The position numbers and the translations under genes are program-made. A DNA stretch of 39,478 bases from an uncultured Gammaproteobacteria bacterium (GTDB lineage Bacteria > Pseudomonadota > Gammaproteobacteria > Francisellales > CACEW01). The DNA lies in NCBI GenBank assembly GCA_902563055.1, contig CACEWE010000015.1:1-39478 (forward strand), given 5' to 3'. The notes beneath the pieces are model-generated. The model was not told the origin of the DNA, searched no databases, and worked only from the letters and a program-made list of their open reading frames with translations. Below are positions 1 to 10,766 of this stretch, in pieces (position 1 is the stretch's first letter; every line of letters starts with the position of its first letter).

Positions 1-1
1 G

Positions 2-1816
<1,815 letters not shown>

Positions 1817-1882
1817 AATTTGCTAATTAGTTTTTTTTGCTCTTTACTTTATATTTTTGAAAGTACATGAAGGAGCTATAAA

Positions 1883-3052
1883 ATGTCAGATAATACATTC
1901 GAGAACGATTTCGAGCAACTCAAGTCTACTGCGCAGCTATGGCCAGCATGCCCTGTTTCATCTATAAACTTTAACAGTCATCTTGCAAATAAATATCCTT
2001 TAATGCAAGAATTGCAAAATAATCTCGAAAACAATGCACATTATTTGCAAGTTTTAAATCAAAAAAATCATGAACGCTATCAAGCTTATATGCAAGAATT
2101 GGAGCGCATGCTTGAGGATGAAGAGTATTGGGATCAATACAACCAGCAGCAACAAGAATGTGCAGGAAGTGACCAGTCGCTGGGTATGCTTGGGATGTTT
2201 ATGGGCTCAGCAATGCTTTCAAGTGTGATATTGTCAAGTAGTGAAGAGAGCTTAAAGGGCTTAAGCGGAAAAAGATTTATGGCCTATGATCCATTGGTAA
2301 TGGCAGTGCTTGATGGATTTGCACATATTACTGATGAGTTAGATTTTTTAGATCTTCACGTTGAAAAAATGGAGTCTGATGACGCTGATCCTATATGGAA
2401 AGGTCGCATGCATAGTGCCTTAGGTGGCGTCCTTATGCTTTCTCAAATGAGTGCTGCTTTAGCAAAACGTTATCCTAATGATGCAAGGCTTAAGAGTATT
2501 TTAGGTCAAAAGATGATGAAAAGGTTTTTCAAAAGAGTAGCAATGATGCGCGTGCGCTATTGGAATATGTGGGCACGCGCTATTACACTAGAAAATCGCC
2601 AGGAAGTAAGACAAAATGTTAAAGATTTGCGGAAAGAGATGTTTCAAGCTTTAGCTGAAATTTCAAAGAAACAATACGAAAAAGATGCAGCCTATAAAAG
2701 TCTATTTAAAAAATTTCGTGAAGCAATTAATAAGTATAGTAAGCACCGGAACCCCTTTCGTGGCAGTATAAAGCAAGAAATGCTAACGCAGGAATTACTT
2801 GAAGAAATTCGCAAGGGTGGGGATCTTGATGCACTTAAAGATTTTAAAAAAGATTGCCAAGAAATGAAGCAGTTTTTTGAAGCGTTTCTAAATAAAAATA
2901 AGGAAATTGCTAATCGATCAGAAAATAAAAAGGCATTTGATGAAATTAAAGATCGCCTTTCATATATGTCTGAATTAGTTGATAAAATAATTCCAAAAGC
3001 AGAAAAGGAGCTGGAAGCAAATAGGCAATCAGCTCCTGGTTCAAATAAGTAA
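1883..3052 (+). CDS. Unrecognised 389-residue helical protein
   Basis: No family is recognised. The start is supported by AAGGAGC seven bases upstream of the ATG. The product is rich in charged residues and Gln/Asn. One hydrophobic stretch lies at about residues 100-118 (GMLGMFMGSAMLSSVIL), which could be a single membrane pass or a buried helix. The second half (about 210-370) is strongly Lys/Glu-rich with heptad-like spacing, so long helices or a coiled coil are likely. There is no signal peptide. The gene ends four bases before the stop of the convergent ppiB. It might be structural or secreted, but nothing in the sequence assigns a role. Confidence 0.75.
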   Translation: MSDNTFENDFEQLKSTAQLWPACPVSSINFNSHLANKYPLMQELQNNLENNAHYLQVLNQKNHERYQAYMQELERMLEDEEYWDQYNQQQQECAGSDQSLGMLGMFMGSAMLSSVILSSSEESLKGLSGKRFMAYDPLVMAVLDGFAHITDELDFLDLHVEKMESDDADPIWKGRMHSALGGVLMLSQMSAALAKRYPNDARLKSILGQKMMKRFFKRVAMMRVRYWNMWARAITLENRQEVRQNVKDLRKEMFQALAEISKKQYEKDAAYKSLFKKFREAINKYSKHRNPFRGSIKQEMLTQELLEEIRKGGDLDALKDFKKDCQEMKQFFEAFLNKNKEIANRSENKKAFDEIKDRLSYMSELVDKIIPKAEKELEANRQSAPGSNK

Positions 3053-3056
3053 ATTC

Positions 3057-3584
3057 CTAATCTTTTAAATGTGGAAAATTATTTTCTAGGATTGGATTCC
3101 ATTTTGCTAAATGAGATTTTATATCATCAAAAAGTGCTTGGGAGTCTCCTTGAATTTCAATACTAATAATTTGATCATTTTGTTCAATGGTGTTAACCAC
3201 TGATTGATCTTCTGCTGAGACTACTTTACCAAATACAGTATGGACACCATCTAAATGTGGAGTTGGTGTGTGGGTAATAAAAAACTGGCTGCCATTGGTG
3301 TTTGGTCCAGCATTGGCCATAGATAATACTCCAGGTGTATTATGTTTAAGGCCTGTATCTACCTCGTCTTCAAATTGATAACCAGGAGAGCCAGTTCCAG
3401 AACCAAATGGACAGCCGCCTTGGATCATAAAGTTATCTATAACACGGTGGAAATTAAGGCCATCATAGTACTTTTTTTGACTTAGATTGATAAAGTTACC
3501 TACAGTGATAGGGGCTTCTTCTGAGAATAGGTTTAAGTTGATATCGCCTTTGTTGGTTTTAATGCAAGCTTTAAGTGTGCTCAT
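3057..3584 (-). CDS. ppiB: Peptidyl-prolyl cis-trans isomerase, cyclophilin B type
   Basis: Cytoplasmic cyclophilin that speeds cis-trans isomerisation of prolyl bonds. The 175 residues cover the whole domain without signal peptide, slightly longer than E. coli PpiB (164). Core motifs are [15 protein letters not shown] (catalytic Arg and the conserved Gln), [17 protein letters not shown] and [12 protein letters not shown]. The last has His where eukaryotic cyclophilins have Trp, as is usual for bacterial, cyclosporin-insensitive members. A C-terminal tail of about 15 residues ([15 protein letters not shown]) is extra. Its ATG overlaps the stop of the upstream PAP2 gene in an ATGA junction, so the two are probably translationally coupled. 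Confidence 0.95.
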   Translation of the reverse strand: MSTLKACIKTNKGDINLNLFSEEAPITVGNFINLSQKKYYDGLNFHRVIDNFMIQGGCPFGSGTGSPGYQFEDEVDTGLKHNTPGVLSMANAGPNTNGSQFFITHTPTPHLDGVHTVFGKVVSAEDQSVVNTIEQNDQIISIEIQGDSQALFDDIKSHLAKWNPILENNFPHLKD

Positions 3585-4225
3585 GATTTGGTTCCTTGTT
3601 GTTGAAAGAGTTGCTTATAATACGTGTTTTTAAGTAAAAAGCAAATACTAAATGCCAGATAGGCTCCAAAAATAACATCCCCTAGATAGTGTTTTAATAC
3701 CACGACTCTTGCCAGGGCAAAGCCAATAGCTATGAGGATAAACAGGGTTCTTAATAGCGTATTTTTAACGATAAAGCATAAGCTTATCATCAGTGCAAAC
3801 ATCATGCCGCTATGACCAGATGGTGAAGAACATTGCATCTTTACACTGGTGAGTCCGCTAAAGCCATAAAGGTCTTGGCTTAAAAACATAGGTGGACGAT
3901 ATCGACCTAAAAGATGTTTAAGCACCGTAATAATAAAAGTAGTAAGGACTATGGATGCGCCTGTAAATTCAGCGCTTAAAAGCATAGAAAATGATTTTTT
4001 ACTTAAAAGGCGCCATGCAAGGCAAGTAAAAAAAAGGAAGATGCCTAATCCTTTTAAGTATAAGGCTGGGATCGTAATGCTTTTGCTTAAGGTAACAATA
4101 AAACTGTCTTGCAGGTGCTTGTGGACATATAAAGTAATTGGAATATCTATATAGAAATAGCATGCAGCATAGATGATTAAAAAGACTATGCTAAGATAGG
4201 TAAGTATTTTATATGGTTTAGGCAT
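3581..4225 (-). CDS. PAP2-family membrane phosphatase, copy 1
   Basis: Integral membrane phosphatase of the type 2 phosphatidic acid phosphatase family, which includes PgpB, BacA-independent undecaprenyl-PP phosphatases and LpxE. The 214 residues form about six helices. The three family motifs are present: [10 protein letters not shown] (K-x6-RP), SPSGHSG (PSGH), and [12 protein letters not shown] (R-x5-H-x3-D, with Ala replacing the usual Ser before Arg). The catalytic His pair is intact. The substrate could be a lipid phosphate such as undecaprenyl-PP, phosphatidylglycerol phosphate or lipid A phosphate; the sequence does not decide. It lies between its tandem copy and ppiB on one strand. 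RBS is AAGGA before ATG. Confidence 0.88.
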   Translation of the reverse strand: MPKPYKILTYLSIVFLIIYAACYFYIDIPITLYVHKHLQDSFIVTLSKSITIPALYLKGLGIFLFFTCLAWRLLSKKSFSMLLSAEFTGASIVLTTFIITVLKHLLGRYRPPMFLSQDLYGFSGLTSVKMQCSSPSGHSGMMFALMISLCFIVKNTLLRTLFILIAIGFALARVVVLKHYLGDVIFGAYLAFSICFLLKNTYYKQLFQQQGTKS

Positions 4226-4229
4226 GGTT

Positions 4230-4285
4230 TTATCCTTTGCTGGTTCTTTTATCTTTTGTTAATTTGGCTGGTTTGACTTTGATTT
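4230..4285 (-). pseudogene. Relic of the dcd 3' end left by tandem duplication
   Basis: Read on the minus strand just upstream of PAP2 copy 1, these bases translate as QIKVKPAKLTKDKRTSKG followed by TAA. The intact dcd ends [18 protein letters not shown] followed by TAA, placed identically before PAP2 copy 2. At DNA level the last 45 bases match closely, including the AAGGATAA that serves as ribosome binding site for the PAP2 gene. Upstream the frame hits a stop, so this is a non-coding remnant. It shows that the duplicated unit was the dcd tail plus the PAP2 gene. Confidence 0.72.
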
Positions 4286-4325
4286 GTTCTTAGTGATATT
4301 GATTTACTCAAAGCTTTAAATGTGT

Positions 4326-4970
4326 TTAAGATTTGTTTGCCTCTTGATGAAAAAGCTGCTTATAATATGTGTTTTTAAGTAAAAAGCAAATACTAAATGC
4401 CAGGTAGGCTCCAAAAATAACATCCCCTAGATAGTGTTTTAATACCACGATTCTTGCCAGGGCAAAGCCAATAGCTATGAGGATAAACAGGGTTCTTAAA
4501 AGGGTGTTTTTAATGATAAAGCATAAGCTTATCATCAGTGCAAACATCATGCCGCTATGGCCAGATGGCGAAGAATATTGCATATATGCATTGGTGGGTC
4601 CATTAAAACCATAAAGATCTTGGCTAAAAAACATAGGTGGGCGGTATCGGCCTAAGAGGTGTTTAAGCGCTAAAATGGTAAAACTAGTGAGCACTATTGA
4701 TGCGCCGGTATATTCAGCGTTTAACAACTTGGAATTGGATTGTTTATTTAAAAGCCGCCATGCAAAGCAGCTACAAAAAAGAAAGATACCTATGGCAAAA
4801 AGGAACGTTGATGGAATGGCAATTGCCTGGCTCCATGCATAAATCATACCTTTTTGAAGATGGCTGTGTGCATAAAGGGTGACTGGAAGATCGATATAGA
4901 AATAGCATGCCCCATAGATGATCACAAAAGCCATACTAAGATAGCAAAGTGTTTTAAAAGTTTTAGACAT
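4326..4970 (-). CDS. PAP2-family membrane phosphatase, copy 2
   Basis: Tandem paralogue of the gene at 3581-4225, same length (214 residues), with the same three motifs ([29 protein letters not shown]) and about six membrane helices. From the PSGH motif almost to the C-terminus the two proteins differ at only two positions (both Val/Ile) in some 75 residues, while the first 130 residues differ at many. The ATG lies four bases after the dcd stop and its ribosome binding site (AAGGATAA) overlaps the dcd stop, so it is likely co-transcribed with dcd. The substrate is unknown; two diverged N-terminal halves may mean two substrates. Confidence 0.88.
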   Translation of the reverse strand: MSKTFKTLCYLSMAFVIIYGACYFYIDLPVTLYAHSHLQKGMIYAWSQAIAIPSTFLFAIGIFLFCSCFAWRLLNKQSNSKLLNAEYTGASIVLTSFTILALKHLLGRYRPPMFFSQDLYGFNGPTNAYMQYSSPSGHSGMMFALMISLCFIIKNTLLRTLFILIAIGFALARIVVLKHYLGDVIFGAYLAFSICFLLKNTYYKQLFHQEANKS

Positions 4971-4974
4971 GGGT

Positions 4975-5571
4975 TTATCCTTTAATGGTTTTTTTATCTT
5001 TGGCTAATTTTGGAAGGGTAACGCCGGTTTGGCCCTGATATTTTCCTGCGCGATCTTTGTAGGAAGTGATACAAGCCTCATCAGATTCAAAAAACAGCAT
5101 TTGAGCCACGCCTTCATTGGCATAGATTTTAGCAGGAAGAGGCGTGGTATTAGAAAATTCAAGTGTTACATGGCCTTCCCATTCTGGCTCCAGTGGGGTC
5201 ACATTAACAATAATTCCACAACGGGCATAGGTGGACTTACCAAGGCAGATGACTAGCACATTTCTTGGGATACGGAAATATTCTACTGTGTGGGCTAGGG
5301 CAAAGGAGTTGGGTGGTATAATGCACACATCGCTGTGGATATCAACAAAACTATCTGAATCAAAGTTTTTAGGATCAACCATGGCAGAGTGGATATTGGT
5401 AAACACTTTAAAATGATTGCCGCAGCGCACATCATAACCATAACTGGAGGTGCCATGGGATATAGACGGTTTATCTTTGGTATCATGTTTAACCTGAGTT
5501 TGGGCAAAAGGTTCAATCATTTTGTGTTGCTGGGCTTGTTGAATAATCCAACGATCAGATTTTATAGCCAT
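4975..5571 (-). CDS. dcd: dCTP deaminase
   Basis: Deaminates dCTP to dUTP, the main route to dUMP and dTTP in many proteobacteria. At 198 residues it is a full-length member of the trimeric dCTP deaminase/dUTPase fold and is of the Pseudomonas-like type. The start reads [26 protein letters not shown] and [13 protein letters not shown] follow. The nucleotide-binding [19 protein letters not shown] and the catalytic Glu138 in [11 protein letters not shown] are present, as is [12 protein letters not shown] at the end. RBS AAGGA precedes the ATG. It is followed closely by PAP2 copy 2. A second copy of its last 18 codons remains as a relic near 4230. Confidence 0.95.
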   Translation of the reverse strand: MAIKSDRWIIQQAQQHKMIEPFAQTQVKHDTKDKPSISHGTSSYGYDVRCGNHFKVFTNIHSAMVDPKNFDSDSFVDIHSDVCIIPPNSFALAHTVEYFRIPRNVLVICLGKSTYARCGIIVNVTPLEPEWEGHVTLEFSNTTPLPAKIYANEGVAQMLFFESDEACITSYKDRAGKYQGQTGVTLPKLAKDKKTIKG

Positions 5572-5583
5572 TAGGGGTATCCT

Positions 5584-6183
5584 TTAATTTACTTTGTGCA
5601 ATTCTTGTTGTAATTCACTAATGTTGTGTGCGCTAAAATCACCACCGACAAAATCATCAAGCTGGTGGGAGAGTTTTGGCGCTGAAAATAAACCACGTAT
5701 GGATTTTTCACCGTTTTCATCATTTTCAGTTACAAAAAGAAATTCACAGTTAAGATCGTGGAGTAATTTTGCAATATGCCCCACATAGGCACTACCGGCT
5801 ACATCACTGTCCATCGCATAAAAAGAACTTAAGGGTTGCATCATTTGGTAAAGAGTGACTTCTTTAGGAGTACAGGCTTGCTCACGAGCGAGCATGATTG
5901 GTTTTAAGCCTTGAATATCTTTTGCGCTAATTAAACCGATGATGGCTTGGTTTTCATCTGTTACAAACAAGGATAATGCGCGGTGCAGTTGCATTTGGCT
6001 AAGAGCGTCATGGATATTTTGACTAGAAGAAATTAATAGGGGCGCACGTTTTTTAAAGTCGATAAGCACTTCCATCGCAGGGGTGTCCATATGGACGACT
6101 TCTGGTTGTGACTGTGGGCTTAAACATGGGAGTTTTCTTGGGAGTGCAGCGGTTTCTAATTGGCCGTATATGGTTTCTGTCAT
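5584..6183 (-). CDS. CBS-domain pair protein
   Basis: A 199-residue soluble protein built around two CBS motifs (about residues 52-93 and 128-170), which usually bind adenosine nucleotides and act as regulatory modules. The first reads NIHDALSQMQLHRALSLFVT...IIGLISAKDI, the second VGHIAKLLHDLNCEFLFVT...IRGLFSAPKLS. No enzymatic or membrane domain is attached. The start chosen is the ATG at 6183, because AAGGA lies seven bases upstream; a TTG five codons earlier lacks such a site. It ends only 12 bases before the dcd start and probably shares a transcript with it. The ligand and partner are unknown. Confidence 0.8.
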   Translation of the reverse strand: MTETIYGQLETAALPRKLPCLSPQSQPEVVHMDTPAMEVLIDFKKRAPLLISSSQNIHDALSQMQLHRALSLFVTDENQAIIGLISAKDIQGLKPIMLAREQACTPKEVTLYQMMQPLSSFYAMDSDVAGSAYVGHIAKLLHDLNCEFLFVTENDENGEKSIRGLFSAPKLSHQLDDFVGGDFSAHNISELQQELHKVN

Positions 6184-6258
6184 AAGGTTTTCCTTCAAGC
6201 TATCTAAAAACGCTCTAATGTACCTGGATTTGTGCTTTTTGGCAATAAGATTTTTAGT

Positions 6259-8121
6259 TTAAAATGCTGAGCTTTCAACAAGTAGTCGATCCAAGCTATC
6301 GTGTCCCTTCTCTTTGACTTTTGGTGTTTCAGATTCTTTTGTTTTTGCACAGCAAGCGTAAAGTAGACTACTAGCATAGGACAAGCAGGCACAGGAACAT
6401 ATTAAAGTAAAAATTATCGGCCAAAGATGTCCTGCTTCATTAATGATTGCCAGTGTGTAGTATTGATGATCCATTTGCTCTTTTGAGAGTTGTAGACTGT
6501 TATAGTAATTTTCTTCATTTTCGGTCATAACCCAATTTGCACCGGTATATTTTAGATAATAGTCACGAGTAGATGGAGCTTGTTGTGATAGAAATAATCC
6601 AAAATAGAGTATGCTTGGAAGCGTAAAAATTGGTTTTAAAGTTTGCTCAAATCGTGTTTGTTGAATCTGTAGAAAATTCCTTATAGAGCTTATACATTTA
6701 ACTTTATTTTGCATTTTTTGAGCAATCCAGGCAGTGCCAGCAGCAGCTAGAAGTATGCAAGGGCCATATTCAACCAGGCTAATAAATAAAGGAATCCATA
6801 GTGCTTTAAACTCGCTTGCATTCCACATTCCTAAGTATAAAGCATGGTATATGTCCGGGCGCAAATAGGCTTTTTGTGTACAAGATTTTAAAGGCAGTTT
6901 CTCTGATGTTATCGATATACCCATATCAAATTCATATGGCTGTGCATTTTTTGAAAACAATGTTCTTAGCAAATAGCCTATTGGGCTATAGGTTTGCTCT
7001 AGGATATGTGTTTTGTAAGCTATTTTTATCTCAATAGGCATTTCTCTCCCTAGGTGAGTCTGATTGTTTTGACTAAGATACTCAAAAATTTTTGTATAAA
7101 CTTCGTTATTATTTTCAATAGGATATTCAAACGCTTTTGTATAAGTGTCATTTCTGTAAAGACAAAAGTCATCAGCTGGGCAAGGGGGCCAGTAATCTTT
7201 ATTCAACATTCCATATACAAAGCGTGCTGCATAGAATAAGAAAATGGGTGTAAACAATAATTTTGCAATGGGTGCAAAGAAATTTGCATAAGATTTTTCA
7301 TTTTCTCGTTCTTGTTTTTTTTGTTTTGCTTGTTCATTCTTTTTTGGTAAATAGGCATTTAGAGCTTTTTCCGTTAGATTTAATGCGCCATTTACGGGGA
7401 TAATATATTGAAAAATAGGCCACCATAAGAACCAAAGTGCAAAGGAATATTTTAATGCAACTTCGTTAAGGCTTGTAGAGTTTTCATCTCCATAGTAATC
7501 AATGGTATATTTCAAGAATTCAAATGGGAACGCCACTTGGAAAGACTTTTGTGTTTTAGGTATTGTTAAACCCGTTTTATTGCTCCAAAAGTCATCAGTT
7601 GTCTCGAATTCCTTTTGATAGTCACGGAGTTGAGGAACAAGAATATGGTATGGCAAATAGAGGTAAGCTAATGATGACGCGAGAGTCAAATATCGCGTAA
7701 ATTTTTCTCTTTTTAGTGTTTTTTCATTTTGGATAGGTGGGATAATACCTAATGGGTTTGACAAGTTATCATCGACGTCGATGTTTTTTGGTTTTATCAA
7801 GGTATAAATATATCCAAGTCCAAGTGTGGTTTGAAAAACAATTTGATACCAGCTAATAGTTAAAAGCTGATACTGTTGGTCGTTAGAAATTGTTGGAAAG
7901 CCATCAGGAATAGGAAGTTCGCTTGTATTTGTGTAACCAAAGAGGCATTCGTGTCTTTTATCGGTTAAATTTCCAGTATAGGGAGGTATGGGTTCTGCGC
8001 TACTATTTTCTGATAGTATACTGGGCCCCCATAGTGCCCATGCGCTTGAGAGAAGGGTGTGTGCAATGGGTAGGATTGTTTCTGATAAGCGTCTACATCT
8101 CAAGATTGAAGAGTTTGGCAT
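6259..8121 (-). CDS. Unrecognised large polytopic membrane protein
   Basis: A 620-residue protein with no family I recognise. Hydrophobic segments suited to membrane helices lie at about 14-33, 87-109, 144-163, 226-244, 283-304, 440-466, 499-514 and 564-590. Between helices 5 and 6 is a soluble loop of about 130 residues carrying Cys pairs (PPCPADDFC, KSCTQ) and a short internal repeat YTKxFEY (327-333 and 342-348). A basic stretch (KKNEQAKQKKQERENEK) precedes helix 5, and the C-terminal tail after a Cys cluster is hydrophilic. It starts 21 bases after hemL on the same strand, but nothing connects it to haem synthesis. It could be lineage-specific. Confidence 0.75.
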   Translation of the reverse strand: MPNSSILRCRRLSETILPIAHTLLSSAWALWGPSILSENSSAEPIPPYTGNLTDKRHECLFGYTNTSELPIPDGFPTISNDQQYQLLTISWYQIVFQTTLGLGYIYTLIKPKNIDVDDNLSNPLGIIPPIQNEKTLKREKFTRYLTLASSLAYLYLPYHILVPQLRDYQKEFETTDDFWSNKTGLTIPKTQKSFQVAFPFEFLKYTIDYYGDENSTSLNEVALKYSFALWFLWWPIFQYIIPVNGALNLTEKALNAYLPKKNEQAKQKKQERENEKSYANFFAPIAKLLFTPIFLFYAARFVYGMLNKDYWPPCPADDFCLYRNDTYTKAFEYPIENNNEVYTKIFEYLSQNNQTHLGREMPIEIKIAYKTHILEQTYSPIGYLLRTLFSKNAQPYEFDMGISITSEKLPLKSCTQKAYLRPDIYHALYLGMWNASEFKALWIPLFISLVEYGPCILLAAAGTAWIAQKMQNKVKCISSIRNFLQIQQTRFEQTLKPIFTLPSILYFGLFLSQQAPSTRDYYLKYTGANWVMTENEENYYNSLQLSKEQMDHQYYTLAIINEAGHLWPIIFTLICSCACLSYASSLLYACCAKTKESETPKVKEKGHDSLDRLLVESSAF

Positions 8122-8142
8122 GATGCTCTTTCCTAAGACTAG

Positions 8143-9414
8143 TTATGAAGAGAATTTTTTTGCATCAGCTAAGGTTTTATCTAAATCTTGTGCTGTATGT
8201 GCACAAGAGATAAATCCTGCTTCAAACATTGATGGTGCAAAATAGTGACCATGATGGAGCATATGCTGAAAAAAAGCGTTAAAGCATGTTTGATCTGCTT
8301 TGCTAATGTCGGTAAAGTTTTCAGGTGGCGCATCAATAAATGCAAAACCAAACATGCCACCTTGAACAACCGCGCTAAAGGGTAAATCCTTTTGATGCAT
8401 AATAATGGTGAGTTGATCCATCAAATATTGTGTTTTTTGTTCTAGTTTTTGATAAAAGTCTTTGTCTTTAAGAATAATTTCAAGTGTAGTAAGACCAGCG
8501 GCCATTGCCAGGGGATTGCCTGAAAGGGTTCCGGCTTGGTAGACAGAACCTTGTGGGGCAAGATGTTCCATAATCTCTTTTTTTCCGCCAAAGGCGCCAA
8601 CAGGTAGTCCGCCTCCAATGACTTTTCCTAAAATAGTTAAATCTGGTTTTATACCAATAAGTGATTGCGCGCCGTTGGCGGCAACCCGAAATCCGGTCAT
8701 GACTTCATCACATATTAGCAAACAATCATAGTTGCTTTGTGCATTGTTAAGCGCTGCAATAAAATCTTGTTGGGGACGAATAAAATTCATATTGCCGCAG
8801 ATAGGCTCAAAAATAATAGCCCCGATTTGATCGCCATAGTGTTCTAAACATGCAGTAAGTGCTTGTGGATCGTTGTAGGGAATATTGAGCGTATATTTGG
8901 AAAATGCTTCTGGTACGCCAGGGCTATGACTAATTTTTGCCGTAGCCAGTCCTGATCCAGCATCGGCCAAGAGATAATCTGCATGACCATGGTAGCAGCC
9001 ACTAAATTTGATAATGTAATCGCGCTTGGTATAAGCTCGTGCTAAGCGAATAGCGCTCATACAGGCTTCGGTACCAGAGTTGACAAAACGGATCATCTCT
9101 ATGGCATCCATTTGTTTGATAATACACGCAGCTAGTTGTGTTTCTGCTTGGGTTGGGGCACCAAAACTGGTGCCTTTTTGAGCCTGCTTGGTGATGGCCG
9201 TTATTACATCTGGGTGTGCATGGCCTAAAATAGCCGGTCCAAATGAACCCACATAGTCGGTATATTGTTTGCCTTCCACATCAAATAAAAGGGGGCCTTT
9301 TGCGCGCTCTATAAACTTTGGGGTGCCACCAACGCTTTTAAATGCGCGCACTGGTGAGTTAACGCCGCCAGGCATGAGTTCTTTTGCTATTTCAAAACAG
9401 CTATTATTATCCAT
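8143..9414 (-). CDS. hemL: Glutamate-1-semialdehyde 2,1-aminomutase
   Basis: PLP enzyme converting glutamate-1-semialdehyde to 5-aminolevulinate, the C5 route into haem and other tetrapyrroles. The 423 residues match the family length. Marks include the opening MPGGVNSPVRAFKSVGGTP, GSFGPAILGHAHP, the cofactor-binding FVNSGTEA and CYHGHAD, CDEVMTGFR, and the Schiff-base lysine in ILGKVIGGGLPVGAFGG (Lys264). A GTG lies one codon earlier, but AAGGAG is five bases from the ATG at 9414, which is therefore preferred. Divergent from a rubredoxin gene. hemJ, a later step of the same pathway, lies 2 kb away on the same strand. Confidence 0.96.
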   Translation of the reverse strand: MDNNSCFEIAKELMPGGVNSPVRAFKSVGGTPKFIERAKGPLLFDVEGKQYTDYVGSFGPAILGHAHPDVITAITKQAQKGTSFGAPTQAETQLAACIIKQMDAIEMIRFVNSGTEACMSAIRLARAYTKRDYIIKFSGCYHGHADYLLADAGSGLATAKISHSPGVPEAFSKYTLNIPYNDPQALTACLEHYGDQIGAIIFEPICGNMNFIRPQQDFIAALNNAQSNYDCLLICDEVMTGFRVAANGAQSLIGIKPDLTILGKVIGGGLPVGAFGGKKEIMEHLAPQGSVYQAGTLSGNPLAMAAGLTTLEIILKDKDFYQKLEQKTQYLMDQLTIIMHQKDLPFSAVVQGGMFGFAFIDAPPENFTDISKADQTCFNAFFQHMLHHGHYFAPSMFEAGFISCAHTAQDLDKTLADAKKFSS

Positions 9415-9529
9415 CACTTCTCCTTTTGATCAGGGATTTTATAGATTTTTAGCGCTATATACAAGTCTAATAGGCAATCTTGATAAATAAAAAATCTTGG
9501 ACGAGCGCCTGTTTTACCCTTTATATTGC

Positions 9530-9558
9530 TTGCACTAAGCACAATATATGGTTATGAT
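9530..9558 (+). promoter_or_regulatory. Sigma-70 type promoter for rubredoxin
   Basis: TTGCAC and TATGAT separated by exactly 17 bases, ending 28 bases before the rubredoxin ATG. The predicted transcript would carry a leader of about 20 bases containing AAGGG. Seen by eye only. Confidence 0.6.
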
Positions 9559-9586
9559 GCAAAAAAATTATTCTTAAGGGTAAAAA

Positions 9587-9769
9587 ATGACTGATATTAA
9601 ATATAAACAATATATGTGTGTATTGTGCGGCTTGGTGTACGATGAGGCAGAAGGGTGGCCTGATGATGGCATAGAGCCAGGCACTTTGTGGCAAGATGTT
9701 CCCGAAACGTGGATTTGCCCTGATTGTGGCGCGACCAAGCTTGATTTTGAAATGATCGAAGTGGAATAA
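9587..9769 (+). CDS. Rubredoxin
   Basis: Small one-iron electron carrier of 60 residues. The FeS4 site is formed by Cys11/Cys14 (CVLCG) and Cys44/Cys47 (CPDCG). The typical [17 protein letters not shown] and [14 protein letters not shown] surroundings are present. Its electron partners are not encoded next to it; divergent hemL is the nearest neighbour. It is monocistronic: a promoter lies just upstream and more than 100 bases separate it from the next gene. Confidence 0.95.
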   Translation: MTDIKYKQYMCVLCGLVYDEAEGWPDDGIEPGTLWQDVPETWICPDCGATKLDFEMIEVE

Positions 9770-9890
9770 TAATAACTATTATCTAAGTATTGTGTTGTTT
9801 TTGTATCATTTTTTTAAAAGTATGCATAAAATATTCTTGAAATTTTGTATTTCATGACTTAAGTCTTAAATAATTTAATCGGAGGTGTTA

Positions 9891-10766
9891 ATGCAGCAGA
9901 AAAAAAATTCTGTACTGGAACAAGCAAATCGTATAAAGACCATTAGAGAAAAATTTTTATACACTTTCGTGCTGGTGTTCAACGTTATATACTTTCTTGA
10001 AGAGTGTAGTTTAGAAGATAACGTTTATCGGGCGTTCTTTGTAGTTAATCTAATAGTCTTGTTAATGCAGTCGCGGATGGATCCAGCTTGCAGTTATCCT
10101 GAAGGTATAATCGATGATATTGTCAAGAGAATGACTGATGACCTAAGTACTAATGATCGTTATGAAATAGCAGTAACTGACTCTAAAGTACAGTCGGATT
10201 ATTTGCGAAAAAAAATCGAGAAATTTGTGGAGATTCGCCTTAATAAAGGACACTTTTTACTTGTTTTAGCTGGTCTTGCCATTCGTTGTGGTATTCATTT
10301 CTACAGGGGTTACACAAATATATTTAAGACCTTTTGTTGTTTAGTTAGGGCAGCATTTGCCTTGTTTCCACCTGCACATCCTGTAAGTGGTCACCAATCA
10401 TATTTGGCTAGTATGGTGAAAGATTATACTCCTAAGGGGACTAGTGAATTTTTTTATTATGTCTTCCTAGGTAGTTTAATTGAATTACTCAGGTTGAATT
10501 GTGGGGCAGCTACAGATATAAAAGTGCCATCTTATTATTTAGAAGACCCTAGACTAGTTGCATGGCTTTCTAACTTATTTGAAAATGGACAAAATGGATA
10601 TTTTTCTCGGTTTTTAAATGAAAACTTAAGCCCTGAGAAGATAGAAAAAGTTCAAAAGCATGTCGGGCTGATAGAGTGCGAACAGCAGCTCTATCCTATT
10701 GCTACTGGAATGACTTTGACACAAAAGCGGCAGGATGAAGCAGGTTCAGGCTTTGCCTCAGTCTAA
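9891..10766 (+). CDS. Unrecognised membrane-associated protein
   Basis: A 291-residue protein of unknown family. The ATG at 9891 has an excellent site (GGAGG, five bases upstream); a GTG two codons earlier lies inside that site and is rejected. Hydrophobic segments occur near 21-38 (FLYTFVLVFNVIYFL), 45-61 (VYRAFFVVNLIVLLM), 119-160 (HFLLVLAGLAIRCG and following) and about 187-200 (FFYYVFLGSLIELL). The second half is mostly soluble and ends in a flexible Gly/Ser tail. Its stop overlaps the stop of the convergent lipoprotein gene. Like the 389- and 620-residue orphans, it may belong to a lineage-specific set. Confidence 0.72.
   Translation: MQQKKNSVLEQANRIKTIREKFLYTFVLVFNVIYFLEECSLEDNVYRAFFVVNLIVLLMQSRMDPACSYPEGIIDDIVKRMTDDLSTNDRYEIAVTDSKVQSDYLRKKIEKFVEIRLNKGHFLLVLAGLAIRCGIHFYRGYTNIFKTFCCLVRAAFALFPPAHPVSGHQSYLASMVKDYTPKGTSEFFYYVFLGSLIELLRLNCGAATDIKVPSYYLEDPRLVAWLSNLFENGQNGYFSRFLNENLSPEKIEKVQKHVGLIECEQQLYPIATGMTLTQKRQDEAGSGFASV

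Noticed and set aside
7988..8245. Plus-strand frame of 85 codons across the hemL/620-residue gene junction
   Set aside because: Antisense to two real genes, with no binding site or recognisable product.
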